From the NCBI RefSeq assembly GCF_034137685.1, contig NZ_CP139418.1, positions 1,329,001-1,393,000 of the forward strand: a stretch of DNA of 64,000 bases, in the 5' to 3' direction. Source of the DNA: Streptococcus sp. S1. GTDB taxonomy: Bacteria > Bacillota > Bacilli > Lactobacillales > Streptococcaceae. The number at the start of each line of letters is the position of its first letter. Position 1 is the first letter of the stretch. Shown here in pieces: positions 7,785-18,041 of the stretch. Below the pieces are notes generated by a model. That model saw only the letters and a program-made list of their open reading frames with translations, was not told where the DNA came from and did no database searches. Both the position numbers and the translations under genes were made by a program.

Positions 7785-9495
7785 TAGTAATTTAAGAACT
7801 TTTGATAATTTTTACTCAAATTTAGCTCAGTCAGCTTATCGAGGACGTCCGAATCTTTTTGCTTATGAAAGATTGACTAAAGAGGAAATAAAAGTATTAG
7901 ATTCAGGGAAAGCGTTGGAATATGATTTTTCACGTGATAATAAATTTTATAACGATGATAAAAAAGAATGGGAAATCACCACCGGAGGTAAAAATCTTCC
8001 TAATGGTGGAAAAGTCTATTTGCAACCAGATCCTGGTTTGCATACTGTAGACGAGATGTTGGATCTTCAGGTCCCAAACCCTAATGGTGGATATCATAAA
8101 GAAACATATACCATCAATCAGTATCAAAAGGGTCTTTTAACTGATGAGAAAGCAGGGTTTAATGCCTATTATTTAACAGATACTCCAACCTTAGGTAAAG
8201 ATACTAAGAAAACCTATATGGCCATTCGGGGAAGCGATGGAATGAGATTGTCTACTTGGAACGACTGGGTCGATAACGACGCTCAGTTTGCGATTAATGA
8301 TAGTCATATACCACAAGCGAAGTTGGCTACAAAAGGATTGAAAGAAAAAATAGCTGAAATGAGCAAAAAAGCTCCGAATGCTCAAATGGATCTTGCCGCT
8401 CACTCACTTGGGACTATGGTCTCTGTCCAAGGTATAGCTGATCTAAGTAATCAAGAGTTGAAAAAAATTGGCAAAGTAGTTTTGCTTGATGGTCCAGATA
8501 CGACAAAGAGTTTAAAGAAAATGGGCCTTAGTGATGAAAAGATCAAATTAATCAGTGATAAAGTAGAATACTATGTCAATCCCTTTGATATGGTAAGTAT
8601 GCTTAATCGAGAACATACTATTACTAAATTACCTGGTGATGGGAAGGAGCCTCTTAAAAAGCCTGTTGGCAAAGTCAATATCATTGTCCCCCTTTATTAT
8701 ACTGAAAGTTTTGATGCAGAAAGTTCTCATGATTTTGGTGTTTATCAACCGGATGGAAAAGGGAATTTCTTAACAGCTTCAGAAGATTTTCATCCGGAGT
8801 TGCTTAGGGCTGGTGAAAAGTTTGCTCGTTTGATTGCATCATCATTAGATGCTGCAAAAAAGTTAGGAATTAAAGGAAATGTAGCTTTAAATATTTTCAG
8901 TTCAATTGTTACAGGTGACATTAGCATCAGGCTCCCTCTTGGAATTTCAGTCTATGAGAATTTTAAAAAGCAGTATGGAGAAATCGTTAGGGAAGCACGT
9001 TTAGAATCTATTAAATGGGATCGTGAAGCTATTCCTAGATATCAGGAACAACTGAGAAGTGGAAATTTGACAGGTGAGGAAAGAATTTTGATTCGAGCTC
9101 GTTTACTTCAGACATCCTCACAGTTAGCTATTTTTGAGACAGAAGATAAGGTTGAGAATGTAAAGAGTTACCTTTCAAATGCTAAAGAAGAAATTCAAAC
9201 CATTTTAAATAATACAAACTCGGAAGCGATAGGGTTAGCCACTTATTTAACGAGCTCAGAAGTCACAGCTTTGCTCTCTGATTTCAATATCTCACGTTTT
9301 TGGGATGAAGGAATTGAGGGTAAAACGGAAAAAGCAGCTGGAGCTTTTCTAACGCAAATTGAGCAATTGGGTACAACTTTGGTGAGAGCTAGTGGTACAT
9401 TTGAAGTTGTGGATACACAACAAGCTGAGGATTTTAATAGTTTACTAGCAGATGTAAAAAATAAATGGAGGAGTAAAAATGTTGATGCTGGATGA
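7777..9495 (+). CDS. Putative type VII-secreted lipase toxin (N-terminal lipase, C-terminal helical targeting domain)
   Basis: 572 residues from TTG 7777, which has GGAGGTG 8 bases upstream; an in-frame ATG 48 bases earlier lacks one. No Sec signal peptide. Residues about 100-330 form an alpha/beta-hydrolase. The nucleophile elbow is AAHSLGT (Ser210), with a plausible Asp271 in VNPFDMVS and His318 in SSHDFGVY. The first Gly of the GxSxG motif is replaced by Ala, as in several lipases. Residues about 365-572 are almost wholly helical and hydrophilic. A catalytic N-terminus with a helical C-terminus, plus two downstream helical partners, matches the reverse-order type VII substrate TslA. Its stop overlaps the next gene by 17 bases. 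Confidence 0.72.
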   Translation: MTNSNLRTFDNFYSNLAQSAYRGRPNLFAYERLTKEEIKVLDSGKALEYDFSRDNKFYNDDKKEWEITTGGKNLPNGGKVYLQPDPGLHTVDEMLDLQVPNPNGGYHKETYTINQYQKGLLTDEKAGFNAYYLTDTPTLGKDTKKTYMAIRGSDGMRLSTWNDWVDNDAQFAINDSHIPQAKLATKGLKEKIAEMSKKAPNAQMDLAAHSLGTMVSVQGIADLSNQELKKIGKVVLLDGPDTTKSLKKMGLSDEKIKLISDKVEYYVNPFDMVSMLNREHTITKLPGDGKEPLKKPVGKVNIIVPLYYTESFDAESSHDFGVYQPDGKGNFLTASEDFHPELLRAGEKFARLIASSLDAAKKLGIKGNVALNIFSSIVTGDISIRLPLGISVYENFKKQYGEIVREARLESIKWDREAIPRYQEQLRSGNLTGEERILIRARLLQTSSQLAIFETEDKVENVKSYLSNAKEEIQTILNNTNSEAIGLATYLTSSEVTALLSDFNISRFWDEGIEGKTEKAAGAFLTQIEQLGTTLVRASGTFEVVDTQQAEDFNSLLADVKNKWRSKNVDAG

Positions 9496-9787
9496 TTCTT
9501 TGCTAACAAAAGAGAGTCTAGAAAGAGAATATAGAGAAAGGATGAAAGAACAGGAACGCCAGGCGATTCGTGCTATTATAGCAGTTAAGACACTCCTGAT
9601 TATAGCTAAAGGAGTAGAGTTATCAAAGAAATTAGATGACATAGCTTCTGAGATGCAGGAGTATACGTCTAAGACTTTTGTAAATAATATTAAGGGAGGA
9701 TTTGAAGGGAAGGCAGCAGAAGCTACAGAGACCTATTTGACTCAGACAATGAAAAAGCCTGATCTAAAAAGTCCTATTAAATCCTGA
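9479..9787 (+). CDS. Small helical protein, putative type VII targeting partner of the lipase
   Basis: 102 residues, ATG 9479 with GGAGGAG 5 bases upstream, overlapping the end of the lipase gene by 17 bases. The protein is almost all alpha-helical: a charged start (KESLEREYRERMKEQERQ), a more hydrophobic helix (AIRAIIAVKTLLIIAKGVEL) and an amphipathic C-terminal part with GGFEGKAAEATETYL. There is no signal peptide. Length, composition and position fit the WXG100-sized helper proteins that bind LXG or reverse-LXG domains. I cannot assign a named family from reading alone. Confidence 0.65.
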   Translation: MLMLDDSLLTKESLEREYRERMKEQERQAIRAIIAVKTLLIIAKGVELSKKLDDIASEMQEYTSKTFVNNIKGGFEGKAAEATETYLTQTMKKPDLKSPIKS

Positions 9788-9811
9788 ATAAGAAAGTTGA
9801 GAAAGTTAGTA

Positions 9812-10120
9812 ATGGATAAAAAAGAACTACAGAAAATAGAAGACGACCACATGTATAAACTACGTGAGTTAGAACGTCTGGAGTTTGATTTAGATTACTA
9901 TTATCATAGGTTTGACAGAGACACAGAGAATATAATAGAGTCTGTTTCTTATGCATGTAGAGGGGAGTATGCTGTTGAAATACAATCCTACATTTTTGAA
10001 ATTGAGGAAAATTTGGATAACTATCGTAAATTGTATAATGCTCGCATTGACGATGTATTGGACTTACGTTCTAAAGAGAATAAAAATTTCTATAGAAAGT
10101 TAGAAGAAAATAAAATTTAG
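9812..10120 (+). CDS. Small coiled-coil protein, second putative lipase partner
   Basis: 102 residues from ATG 9812; an in-frame TTG at 9797 is possible but neither start has a strong ribosome site. Strongly charged helical protein, rich in Glu, Asp, Arg and Tyr (KLRELERLEFDLDYYYHRF, later FEIEENLDNYRKLY). It is reminiscent of DUF3958-type accessory proteins of LXG toxins, a comparison from memory. It is last in the island and is followed by a terminator 117 bases on. Confidence 0.6.
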   Translation: MDKKELQKIEDDHMYKLRELERLEFDLDYYYHRFDRDTENIIESVSYACRGEYAVEIQSYIFEIEENLDNYRKLYNARIDDVLDLRSKENKNFYRKLEENKI

Positions 10121-10236
10121 AAAATAAGAAACGAGAACGAAATATAAATTCTATTAACATTACTATACTAAAAAAGATAATCGACTTAATAAAGCTGTGT
10201 GTTAGTGGAGCAAAATTCGTTATCCTCTGTCTTATG

Positions 10237-10266
10237 AAAGGCCAAACTTCCCTGGCCTTTTCTTCT
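10237..10266 (+). terminator. Terminator of the lipase-toxin island
   Basis: AAAGGCCA ... TGGCCTTT 8-bp stem with an 8-base loop, followed by TCTTCTTGT. The sequence between the last island gene and this hairpin (10121-10236) shows no other feature. Confidence 0.75.
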
Positions 10267-10297
10267 TGTACTAGCGAAAAAATCACCTCATTCGGCG

Positions 10298-10327
10298 TTG
10301 GTATCTTGAGCTGAATTATGATATAAT
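10298..10327 (+). promoter_or_regulatory. Promoter of the DUF1149-degV-dapB-cca-ABC-F operon
   Basis: Extended -10 TGATATAAT at 10319-10327, with TTGGTA at 10298-10303 as a possible -35 (18-bp spacer). The following six genes are very close or overlapping with no terminator seen, so this may be their main promoter. Confidence 0.65.
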
Positions 10328-10358
10328 AAGCCTATCGCATATTTTTAGGAGAATAAAA

Positions 10359-10733
10359 ATGGATATTCAACGTGAAAAAGAATTTGTCAGCCAATACCAC
10401 TATGATGCTCGTAATTTTGAGTGGGAAAAAGAAAATGGCATCCCTGAAACAAAAGTAGATGTAAACTTTCAATTGATCAATCGTGATCAAGAACAAAACA
10501 CGACTTCTTTGATTGTCATCTTGAGCTACATGATCGTTTTTGACGGTTTTGTGATCAGCGGAACCATCACTCAAATCAACCACTTGTTTGGTCGTTATGT
10601 CAATGAACCAAGTGAATTCAGCAAAGACGAAGTGGAAGAATTGGCTCGCCCTTGCTTGAATATGCTCAACCGTTTGACTTATGAAGTCACAGAAATTGCC
10701 CTCGATTTACCGGGTATTAATTTGGAGTTTTAA
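10359..10733 (+). CDS. DUF1149 family protein
   Basis: 124 residues, acidic and soluble, with a SecB-like look (LINRDQEQNTTSLIVILSYMIVFDGFVISG ends in a conserved hydrophobic strand pair). It belongs to the streptococcal and lactic-acid-bacterial DUF1149 group; function is unknown. The start is preceded by AGGAG. DegV follows after 3 bases. Confidence 0.85.
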   Translation: MDIQREKEFVSQYHYDARNFEWEKENGIPETKVDVNFQLINRDQEQNTTSLIVILSYMIVFDGFVISGTITQINHLFGRYVNEPSEFSKDEVEELARPCLNMLNRLTYEVTEIALDLPGINLEF

Positions 10734-10736
10734 TCA

Positions 10737-11585
10737 ATGAAATTAGCAGTGATCACGGATTCGTCTGCCTATTTACCGCAAGACGTGCTCCATCACGACG
10801 ACTTATTTATTTTAGAGATCCCGATCTATATCGATGGGGAGTCTTATGTTGAAGGGAAGAACCTGACACACGATGAGTTCTACCAAAAGATGGCTGCGTC
10901 CAAGGAATTGCCAAAGACTAGCCAGCCGAGTGTGGCAGAGTTAGAAGAAGTCTTATCTGGTTTGACAGCTAAGGGCTATACGCATGCTATCGGTCTTTTC
11001 TTATCATCTGGTATTTCTGGTTTCTACCAAAATATCCAATATTTGAAGGACGAATTTGAAGGCTTGACCGTTGAATTTCCGGACTCAAAAATCACCAGTG
11101 CTCCATTAGGAATGATGGCAGAAGACTGCTTGAAATGGGCTGGTGAAGGTCGTTCTTTCGATGAGATTGTTGCCAATGTCCAACACCAGATTGATGGAAC
11201 TTCTGCCTATATCATGGTAGATGATTTGAACCACTTGGTTAAAGGTGGTCGTCTGTCAAATGGGGCTGCTATTCTTGGAAACCTCTTGAGCATCAAGCCT
11301 ATTCTTCATTTTAATGATGAAGGCGTGATTGAGGTCTTTGAGAAAGTCCGGACGGAAAATAAAGCCATGAAACGCTTGGTAGAGATTGTTGTCTCAGATA
11401 TCGCAGATGGTCATTACCAAGTCTTTGTCATCCATGCCAATGTCCCTGAAAAAGCAGAAGCACTTCGCCAACTACTCATTGAAGAAGGAGTGGAAGGTGA
11501 CATTCCTTTTGCGACTTTTGGAGGGGTTATTGGGACGCACTTAGGTGACCATAGCTTAGCAGTTGGGTATATCCCTATCGTTTAA
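10737..11585 (+). CDS. DegV family fatty-acid-binding protein
   Basis: 282 residues. It begins [14 protein letters not shown], the classic DegV start, and has the PKTSQPS motif around residue 60, [10 protein letters not shown] near 90 and [13 protein letters not shown] near 160. Members of this family (FakB-like) bind a fatty acid and present it to FakA kinase for phospholipid synthesis. Which paralog this is cannot be told from sequence alone. DapB starts 10 bases after its stop. Confidence 0.93.
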   Translation: MKLAVITDSSAYLPQDVLHHDDLFILEIPIYIDGESYVEGKNLTHDEFYQKMAASKELPKTSQPSVAELEEVLSGLTAKGYTHAIGLFLSSGISGFYQNIQYLKDEFEGLTVEFPDSKITSAPLGMMAEDCLKWAGEGRSFDEIVANVQHQIDGTSAYIMVDDLNHLVKGGRLSNGAAILGNLLSIKPILHFNDEGVIEVFEKVRTENKAMKRLVEIVVSDIADGHYQVFVIHANVPEKAEALRQLLIEEGVEGDIPFATFGGVIGTHLGDHSLAVGYIPIV

Positions 11586-11595
11586 GGAGAATTCT

Positions 11596-12363
11596 ATGTC
11601 CATTAAAGTCATTATCGCAGGTTTCAAGGGAAGAATGGGACAAGCAGCTTACAAGATGGTTTCAGAAGATCCTGAGCTAGAATTAGCTGGCTTGATCGAT
11701 CCATTTACTGATGAGACAGAAGTTGCAGGAGTCCCTGTCTTTAACCGCAAAGAAGATGTTGTGGGTCTAGAGGCAGATGTTTGGGTCGACTTTACCATGC
11801 CCAAGGTCGCTTATGAGAATACTCGCTTTGCAATTGAGAATGGCTTTGCGCCTGTTGTAGGAACGACTGGATTCACTCCCGAGCAGATCCAAGAATTGAC
11901 AGACCTTTCACGTGAAAAGGGCTTGGGTGGCTTGATCGCACCGAACTTTGCCATTGGAGCTGTGCTCTTGATGCAATTTGCAGCGCAAGCAGCCAAGTAT
12001 TTCCCGAATGTAGAAATTATCGAATTGCACCACGATAAGAAAAAAGATGCACCGAGTGGAACAGCGATTAAGACCGCTGAGTTGATCTCTGAGAAGCGCG
12101 AGAAGATCCAGCAAGGTGCAGCAGATGAAGAAGAGTTGATGCCTGGAGCAAGAGGAGCAGAGTTTGAAGGGATGCGCATCCATTCGGTTCGATTGCCTGG
12201 CCTAGTGGCTCACCAAGAGGTGATTTTTGGTAGCCAAGGCGAAGGCTTGACTCTCCGACATGATTCCTATGATCGTGTTTCCTTCATGACAGGAGTAAAT
12301 CTAGGGATTAAAGAAGTTGTCAAGCGTCATGAGCTTGTCTATGGTTTGGAACACTTACTATGA
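11596..12363 (+). CDS. dapB: 4-hydroxy-tetrahydrodipicolinate reductase
   Basis: 255 residues from ATG 11596, preceded by AAGGAGA; in-frame upstream codons overlap degV and are not used. NAD(P)H-dependent reductase of the lysine/diaminopimelate pathway. The nucleotide-binding start [14 protein letters not shown] and the catalytic [15 protein letters not shown] segment are visible. asd and dapA of the same pathway are at 43.1-45.3 kb. It overlaps cca by 4 bases. Confidence 0.96.
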   Translation: MSIKVIIAGFKGRMGQAAYKMVSEDPELELAGLIDPFTDETEVAGVPVFNRKEDVVGLEADVWVDFTMPKVAYENTRFAIENGFAPVVGTTGFTPEQIQELTDLSREKGLGGLIAPNFAIGAVLLMQFAAQAAKYFPNVEIIELHHDKKKDAPSGTAIKTAELISEKREKIQQGAADEEELMPGARGAEFEGMRIHSVRLPGLVAHQEVIFGSQGEGLTLRHDSYDRVSFMTGVNLGIKEVVKRHELVYGLEHLL

Positions 12364-13571
12364 GATTAGAAAAGATGCCTTCTGAGTTTCAGGAGGCTTT
12401 ACCAATATTAGAGAAGATTAAAGCAGCTGGTTTTGAGGCCTATTTTGTCGGGGGATCTGTTCGAGATGCCCTCTTGGATCGTCCAATTCACGATGTCGAT
12501 ATCGCTTCCTCCTCATACCCAGAAGAGACCAAGGCGATTTTTGATCGCACAGTAGATGTCGGTATCGAACATGGGACCGTCTTGGTCCTTGAAAATGGGA
12601 AAGAATATGAAATTACGACCTTCCGGACGGAGGATGTCTATGTGGATTATCGCCGTCCAAGCTCCGTGTCTTTTGTACGCTCACTAGAAGAAGACCTCAA
12701 GCGCCGTGATTTCACCGTAAATGCCTTTGCCTTAAATGAAAAAGGAGAAATTGTTGACCTCTTTCATGGACTAGAAGATTTAGAAAACAAGGTCCTTCGG
12801 GCGGTTGGTCTTCCTCATGAACGGTTTAACGAAGATGCACTCCGGATCATGCGAGGCTTTCGTTTTCAAGCCAGTCTTGGATTTGAATTAGAAGAGGCAA
12901 CTTTTGACGCTATGAAGGAGTGTGCGCCATTACTTGAGAAGATTTCCGTAGAGCGCACCTTCATCGAGTTTGATAAGCTCTTGATTTCTCCATACTGGAG
13001 ACAGGGCTTGGAGGCTATGCTAGCAAGTGGAGCCTATCACTATCTGCCAGAGATGAAGGATCGTAAAGAAGCGATCGAGCGGTTGTTTGACATAGAGTTG
13101 GAGTATACCTTTTCAACTTCTGAGCAAGCCTGGGCTGCTTTGGTCTTAGCACTAGAGATTCAAGATATTCCAAAATTCTTTAAGAAATGGAAGACCTCTA
13201 GAGACTTTGCCAAGACGGTGGAGCAGATCGTGGAGATTCTTAAGCTCCGAGAAAATGGAAGTCTAGACAAGCGTGCCTGCTACAAGTATGAGAAGCGTTT
13301 GTTGCTAGTGGCTGAAGAGCTCCGGGAAGCCTATGCCTTGAGTGTGGATTATTTGGCCATCGAGCGCGTTTATGATAGCTTAACCATTCATGATAAGCAT
13401 GAAGTGGTGGTCAATGGCGGTATCCTGATCAAAGAATATGGTTTTCAACCAGGTCCAGCCTTAGGAGAGATGTTGACAAAAATAGAATATGCCATCGTCG
13501 ATGGGGAACTGGCCAATGAAAAAGAAGCCATCATTGCCTATATCCAGCAAGTAAAAGAGGAGGAAAAATGA
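12360..13571 (+). CDS. cca: CCA-adding enzyme (tRNA nucleotidyltransferase)
   Basis: 403 residues, typical for a Gram-positive class II CCA-adding enzyme. It adds or repairs the 3' CCA end of tRNA. Seen: [21 protein letters not shown] with the catalytic Dx[12 protein letters not shown], the [18 protein letters not shown] template motif and a helical C-terminal body. ATG overlaps dapB; the stop overlaps the next start by 4 bases. Confidence 0.96.
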   Translation: MRLEKMPSEFQEALPILEKIKAAGFEAYFVGGSVRDALLDRPIHDVDIASSSYPEETKAIFDRTVDVGIEHGTVLVLENGKEYEITTFRTEDVYVDYRRPSSVSFVRSLEEDLKRRDFTVNAFALNEKGEIVDLFHGLEDLENKVLRAVGLPHERFNEDALRIMRGFRFQASLGFELEEATFDAMKECAPLLEKISVERTFIEFDKLLISPYWRQGLEAMLASGAYHYLPEMKDRKEAIERLFDIELEYTFSTSEQAWAALVLALEIQDIPKFFKKWKTSRDFAKTVEQIVEILKLRENGSLDKRACYKYEKRLLLVAEELREAYALSVDYLAIERVYDSLTIHDKHEVVVNGGILIKEYGFQPGPALGEMLTKIEYAIVDGELANEKEAIIAYIQQVKEEEK

Positions 13572-15436
13572 GCGATTTTATTGTCGATAAATTAACCAAA
13601 TCTGTCGGAGATAAGACTGTCTTTCGTGAGATTTCCTTTATCATTCACGACTTGGATCGGATCGGATTGATCGGGGTCAATGGAACCGGAAAAACCACTC
13701 TGTTAGATGTATTGTCAGGTCGCTCTGGCTTTGATGGAGATGTGAGTCCTTTTTCTGCCAAGAGTGATTATACGATTGGCTACTTGACGCAGGAACCAGA
13801 CTTTGATGATCAAAAGACGGTTCTGGATACGGTGCTATCTAGTGATTTGCGTGAAATGCGGCTCATTCGCGATTATGAATACTTGATGGCGGAATACCGA
13901 GAAGAGAACCAAGCCCGTCTTGAAAAGGTCATGGCGGAGATGGATTCGCTTAATGCTTGGGAAATCGAGAGTCAGGTCAAGACAGTCCTTTCTAAACTTG
14001 GAATTGAAGATTTGAACGCAAAAGTTGGGGATCTATCTGGGGGCTTGCGTCGTCGAGTGCAACTGGCCCAGGTTTTGCTATCTCACCACGATCTGCTCTT
14101 ACTAGATGAGCCGACCAACCACCTAGACATTGATACCATCGAATGGTTGACCAATTTCTTAAAGAACTCTAAGAAAACGGTGCTTTTCATTACCCACGAT
14201 CGCTATTTCTTGGATAATATCTCGACACGGATCTTTGAGTTGGATCGAGCTAGCTTGATCGAGTATCAGGGCAACTACCAGGATTATGTCCGCTTAAAGG
14301 CTGAGCAAGACGAGCGTGATGCAGCCCTTCTTCATAAGAAGCAGCAACTCTATAAGCAGGAGTTGACCTGGATGCGGCGTCAACCCCAGGCGCGTGCGAC
14401 CAAGCAACAGGCGCGGATCAATCGATTCCATGATCTCAAACAAGACTTGTCTGGTCAAAGCAACCAGACGGATTTGGAGATGAACTTTGAGACCAGCCGG
14501 ATCGGAAAGAAAGTCATCGAGTTTAAAGATGTGAGTTTTGCTTTTGAAAACAAGCCGATTTTACAGGATTTTAACCTCTTGGTGCAGAATAAGGATCGCA
14601 TTGGGATCGTTGGAGATAATGGCGTCGGCAAGTCCACCCTACTCAATTTGATCGCAGAGCGACTACAGCCACAGTCTGGGCAAGTCATCATCGGGGAAAC
14701 TGTGCGGGTGGCTTATTTCTCTCAACAGATTGATGGTTTGGATGAGAGTAAGCGCGTGATTAATTTCCTCCAGGAAGTTGCTGAAGAAGTGAAGACGACC
14801 GTTGGGACGACTTCAATAGCAGATCTCTTGGAGCAATTTCTCTTCCCACGTTCTATGCACGGAACCTTAATTGAAAAACTCTCCGGTGGGGAGAAGAAGC
14901 GGCTCTTTCTCTTAAAACTCTTGATCGAAAAACCCAATGTGCTTCTCCTCGATGAGCCAACCAATGACTTGGATATCGCAACCTTGACGGTTTTGGAAAA
15001 CTTCCTTCAAAACTTTGGAGGTCCCGTCATTACCGTTAGCCACGACCGCTATTTCCTAGACAAGGTTGCAAGCAAGATCCTGGCTTTTGAAAATGGGGGC
15101 ATTCGTGAGTTCTTTGGAAATTATACGGATTACCTAGATGAAAAAGCCTTTGAAGCAGCTCAAGTAACGGCCAGTCACAAGGTTGAAAAAGAGAAATCTG
15201 TCAAGCCAAAAGAAGAGAAGAAACGCATGAGCTATATAGAGAAGCAAGAGTGGGCGAGCATTGAAGCAGATATCGAAGCCATTGAAAATCGGATCGCAGA
15301 GATTGAAGTGGAGATGAATGAAAACGGCTCTGACTTTGGCAAATTGTCAGCCCTTCAAAAAGAATTGGATCAGGAAAATGAGCGACTACTTGAGAAGTAC
15401 GATCGCTATGAATATCTGAGCGAATTAGATGAATAA
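13568..15436 (+). CDS. ABC-F family ATPase (Uup-like translation/ribosome factor)
   Basis: 622 residues, two ATPase cassettes and no membrane helices, hence ABC-F rather than a transporter. Walker [12 protein letters not shown] and [11 protein letters not shown]. Signatures: [12 protein letters not shown] and [12 protein letters not shown]. Walker [13 protein letters not shown] and [12 protein letters not shown]. The linker between cassettes is basic ([19 protein letters not shown]), and residues about 540-622 form a Glu/Lys coiled coil as in Uup. ABC-F proteins act at the ribosomal E site. Confidence 0.9.
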   Translation: MSDFIVDKLTKSVGDKTVFREISFIIHDLDRIGLIGVNGTGKTTLLDVLSGRSGFDGDVSPFSAKSDYTIGYLTQEPDFDDQKTVLDTVLSSDLREMRLIRDYEYLMAEYREENQARLEKVMAEMDSLNAWEIESQVKTVLSKLGIEDLNAKVGDLSGGLRRRVQLAQVLLSHHDLLLLDEPTNHLDIDTIEWLTNFLKNSKKTVLFITHDRYFLDNISTRIFELDRASLIEYQGNYQDYVRLKAEQDERDAALLHKKQQLYKQELTWMRRQPQARATKQQARINRFHDLKQDLSGQSNQTDLEMNFETSRIGKKVIEFKDVSFAFENKPILQDFNLLVQNKDRIGIVGDNGVGKSTLLNLIAERLQPQSGQVIIGETVRVAYFSQQIDGLDESKRVINFLQEVAEEVKTTVGTTSIADLLEQFLFPRSMHGTLIEKLSGGEKKRLFLLKLLIEKPNVLLLDEPTNDLDIATLTVLENFLQNFGGPVITVSHDRYFLDKVASKILAFENGGIREFFGNYTDYLDEKAFEAAQVTASHKVEKEKSVKPKEEKKRMSYIEKQEWASIEADIEAIENRIAEIEVEMNENGSDFGKLSALQKELDQENERLLEKYDRYEYLSELDE

Positions 15437-15445
15437 GGAGGCCCT

Positions 15446-15964
15446 ATGAATCAATTGAACCGGATATCCCTTGGGATTTCAGCCACTATTTTTACTATTA
15501 TCGGTATCGTCTTGTTTATCAATCCGATTGAGCACATCGGCTCGTTTAGCTGGTTGATTTCCTGTGGTTTCTTTTTAATCTCCCTTTCGCGTTTTTCACG
15601 CTATTACCGATTGCGTCAGGCTGGTATCATTCAGCAGCAACAGCTCTTTCATAGTATGGTCGCCTTGGTTTTTGCGATCTACTTACTGCTGTATGGCTAC
15701 AAGACCTTGCCGATTGTCTTTCCCGTTACCTTAGGAATCTGGCTCATCTATCGTTCGATTATGAACTTCCGAAAAGCCAATTTTTACTCGAGGAAGGTTG
15801 AAGAACTGTCTAAGCGTTATATTTTCTTTGCCTTGCTACAGCTCTTCATCGGTTTATTCTTAATTGTTAGTCCGCTTTCGATTAGCGTCTTTCTATTAAA
15901 TATTATTGGCTTGATTTTCCTCATTTTAGGATTTCAATCCTTTAGTCTCTTGTTAAAAAGTTAA
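15446..15964 (+). CDS. DUF308/HdeD-like membrane protein
   Basis: 172 residues with about six hydrophobic segments and few charges outside loops, with paired helix repeats as in HdeD/DUF308 proteins. It starts 9 bases after the ABC-F gene with AAGGAGG in front, so it is likely co-transcribed. Function is unknown. Confidence 0.7.
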   Translation: MNQLNRISLGISATIFTIIGIVLFINPIEHIGSFSWLISCGFFLISLSRFSRYYRLRQAGIIQQQQLFHSMVALVFAIYLLLYGYKTLPIVFPVTLGIWLIYRSIMNFRKANFYSRKVEELSKRYIFFALLQLFIGLFLIVSPLSISVFLLNIIGLIFLILGFQSFSLLLKS

Positions 15965-15984
15965 GAAAAGTTACGTGCAAACCT

Positions 15985-16012
15985 TTGCGTTTGATAAAAA
16001 GTCTGATATAAT
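15985..16012 (+). promoter_or_regulatory. Promoter of glcK
   Basis: Extended -10 TGATATAAT at 16004-16012 and TTGCGT at 15985-15990 with a 16-bp spacer. Confidence 0.7.
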
Positions 16013-16050
16013 AGATCTGTAAGTGTTTACAAGTTTGAAAGGAGTTACAG

Positions 16051-17010
16051 ATGTCTAAAAAAATTATTGGGATTGACCTAGGGGGAACTTCAATTAAGTT
16101 TGCCATCCTTACTTTGGATGGGGAAGTTCAAGAAAAATGGTCTATTAAAACAAATATCTTGGATGAAGGTAGCCATATCGTAGAAGATATGATCGAATCC
16201 ATCGCACATCGCTTGAAGATGCTTGGGCTTGATGCTTCTGAGTTCCAAGGAATTGGAATGGGATCACCTGGTGTCGTTGACCGTGAAAAAGGTACAGTTA
16301 TCGGTGCCTACAACTTGAACTGGAAGACCCTTCAACCAGTCAAAGAAAAGATCGAAAGTGCCCTTCATATTCCATTCTTTATCGATAATGATGCCAACGT
16401 TGCTGCTTTGGGTGAACGTTGGAAAGGGGCTGGTGAAAACCAACCAGATGTCGTCTTCATGACACTTGGTACAGGTGTCGGCGGTGGTATCGTCGCTGAA
16501 GGTCGTCTCTTGCACGGTGTACGTGGAGCTGCTGGTGAGCTTGGTCACATCACTGTTGACTTTGATGATCCAATCCAATGTACCTGTGGTAAGAAAGGCT
16601 GTCTTGAAACGGTTGCATCTGCAACTGGTATCGTCAACTTGACTCGTCGTTATGCCGATGAGTACGAAGGGGACTCTCAATTGAAAGTCTTGATCGACAA
16701 CGGAGAAGAAGTAACGGCTAAAACGGTCTTTGACCTGGCAAAAGAAGGCGATGCTCTTGCTTTGATCGTATACAAGAACTTCTCACGTTACCTTGGACTT
16801 GCTGCAGCCAATATTGGTTCAACCTTGAACCCATCTAAGATCGTTATCGGTGGTGGGGTATCTGCGGCTGGAGACTTCCTCTTGGATGGCGTGCGCAAGG
16901 TCTTTGAAGAAAACTCATTCCCACAAGTACGTGAATCTACTCAATTGGCGCTTGCTACTTTGGGAAATGACGCCGGTGTTATCGGTGCTGCATCCCTTGT
17001 ATTACAATAA
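16051..17010 (+). CDS. glcK: ROK-family glucokinase
   Basis: 319 residues. Phosphorylates glucose with ATP. The phosphate loop GIDLGGTSIKFAIL, catalytic Asp in FIDNDANVAALGE, GAAGELGHITV and the zinc site CTCGKKGCLE are all present, as expected for streptococcal GlcK. AAAGGAG precedes the ATG. Its own promoter and terminator make it monocistronic. Confidence 0.95.
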   Translation: MSKKIIGIDLGGTSIKFAILTLDGEVQEKWSIKTNILDEGSHIVEDMIESIAHRLKMLGLDASEFQGIGMGSPGVVDREKGTVIGAYNLNWKTLQPVKEKIESALHIPFFIDNDANVAALGERWKGAGENQPDVVFMTLGTGVGGGIVAEGRLLHGVRGAAGELGHITVDFDDPIQCTCGKKGCLETVASATGIVNLTRRYADEYEGDSQLKVLIDNGEEVTAKTVFDLAKEGDALALIVYKNFSRYLGLAAANIGSTLNPSKIVIGGGVSAAGDFLLDGVRKVFEENSFPQVRESTQLALATLGNDAGVIGAASLVLQ

Positions 17011-17014
17011 GATG

Positions 17015-17052
17015 AAAAGGAGATCTGGCTCGTGCTAGGATCTTCTTTTTTT
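17015..17052 (+). terminator. Terminator after glcK
   Basis: AAGGAGATC / GATCTTCTT stem with one G-U pair and a 13-base loop, followed by seven T. Confidence 0.75.
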
Positions 17053-17062
17053 CTGTATCCTG

Positions 17063-17071
17063 TGATATAAT
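17063..17071 (+). promoter_or_regulatory. Extended -10 promoter of thyA
   Basis: TGATATAAT, 30 bases before the thyA start. The -35 is not clear. Confidence 0.65.
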
Positions 17072-17100
17072 GAAGACAAAACTGGATTCAAGGAGAGTAT

Positions 17101-17940
17101 ATGACAAAAGCAGATACAATTTTTAAAGAAAACATTCGAAAAATCATGGAAGAAGGGGTCTGGTCAGAGCAGGCGCGTCCTAAGTACAAGGATGGTAGAA
17201 CGGCCAACTCCAAGTACATCACAGGAGCCTTTATGGAGTTTGACCTCTCAAAAGGCGAGTTTCCTATCACGACCCTTCGTCCCATCGCGATTAAATCAGC
17301 CATCAAAGAGATGCTCTGGATCTACCAGGATCAGTCGAATAGCTTAGACCTGTTAGAAGACAAGTACAATGTCCACTACTGGAATGATTGGGAAGTAGGG
17401 GATAGTCGTACCATCGGTCAGCGCTATGGTGCTGTGGTCAAAAAGCATGACATTACCAATAAGATCCTCAAACAATTAGAAGCCAATCCTTGGAATCGCC
17501 GCAACATCATCTCGCTCTGGGATTATGATGCTTTTGAGGAGACAGAAGGACTCTTACCATGTGCTTTTCAGACCATGTTTGACGTGCGTCGGGTTGATGA
17601 AGAGATCTATCTAGATGCGACCCTGACCCAGCGTTCAAATGATATGTTGGTAGCCCACCATATCAATGCCATGCAATATGTAGCTCTTCAGATGATGATT
17701 GCCAAGCACTTTGGCTGGAAGGTCGGAAAGTTCTTTTACTTCATTAATAACCTTCATATTTATGATAATCAATTTGAACAGGCTGAAGAGTTACTCCGTC
17801 GGGAGCCTTCAGATTGTCAGCCACACTTAGTTTTAAATGTAGCAGATGGAACCAGTTTCTTTGATATCAAACCAGAAGATTTTGAACTGGTCGATTACGA
17901 TCCAGTGAAGCCACAATTGAAGTTCGATCTTGCGATCTAG
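17101..17940 (+). CDS. thyA: Thymidylate synthase
   Basis: 279 residues, the usual streptococcal ThyA length. It converts dUMP to dTMP with methylene-tetrahydrofolate. Seen: the catalytic Cys in [34 protein letters not shown] for dUMP binding and [22 protein letters not shown] sits just before the ATG. DHFR (folA), which regenerates its folate cofactor, lies 9 kb downstream beyond the adhesin gene. Confidence 0.96.
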   Translation: MTKADTIFKENIRKIMEEGVWSEQARPKYKDGRTANSKYITGAFMEFDLSKGEFPITTLRPIAIKSAIKEMLWIYQDQSNSLDLLEDKYNVHYWNDWEVGDSRTIGQRYGAVVKKHDITNKILKQLEANPWNRRNIISLWDYDAFEETEGLLPCAFQTMFDVRRVDEEIYLDATLTQRSNDMLVAHHINAMQYVALQMMIAKHFGWKVGKFFYFINNLHIYDNQFEQAEELLRREPSDCQPHLVLNVADGTSFFDIKPEDFELVDYDPVKPQLKFDLAI

Positions 17941-18041
17941 TGATAAATTAATGCTTTTTATACCTCTATCTATGAGGAAATTTATTTTACAGTAAACAGA
18001 ATCAGCGCTAAAAATTTTTACTCATTTTTGAGTTAAAATGT

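Noticed and set aside
7365..10120. Prophage or integrative element as the origin of the lipase island
   Set aside because: No integrase, direct repeats or tRNA attachment site is seen at its edges; the island is simply flanked by terminators of neighbouring operons.
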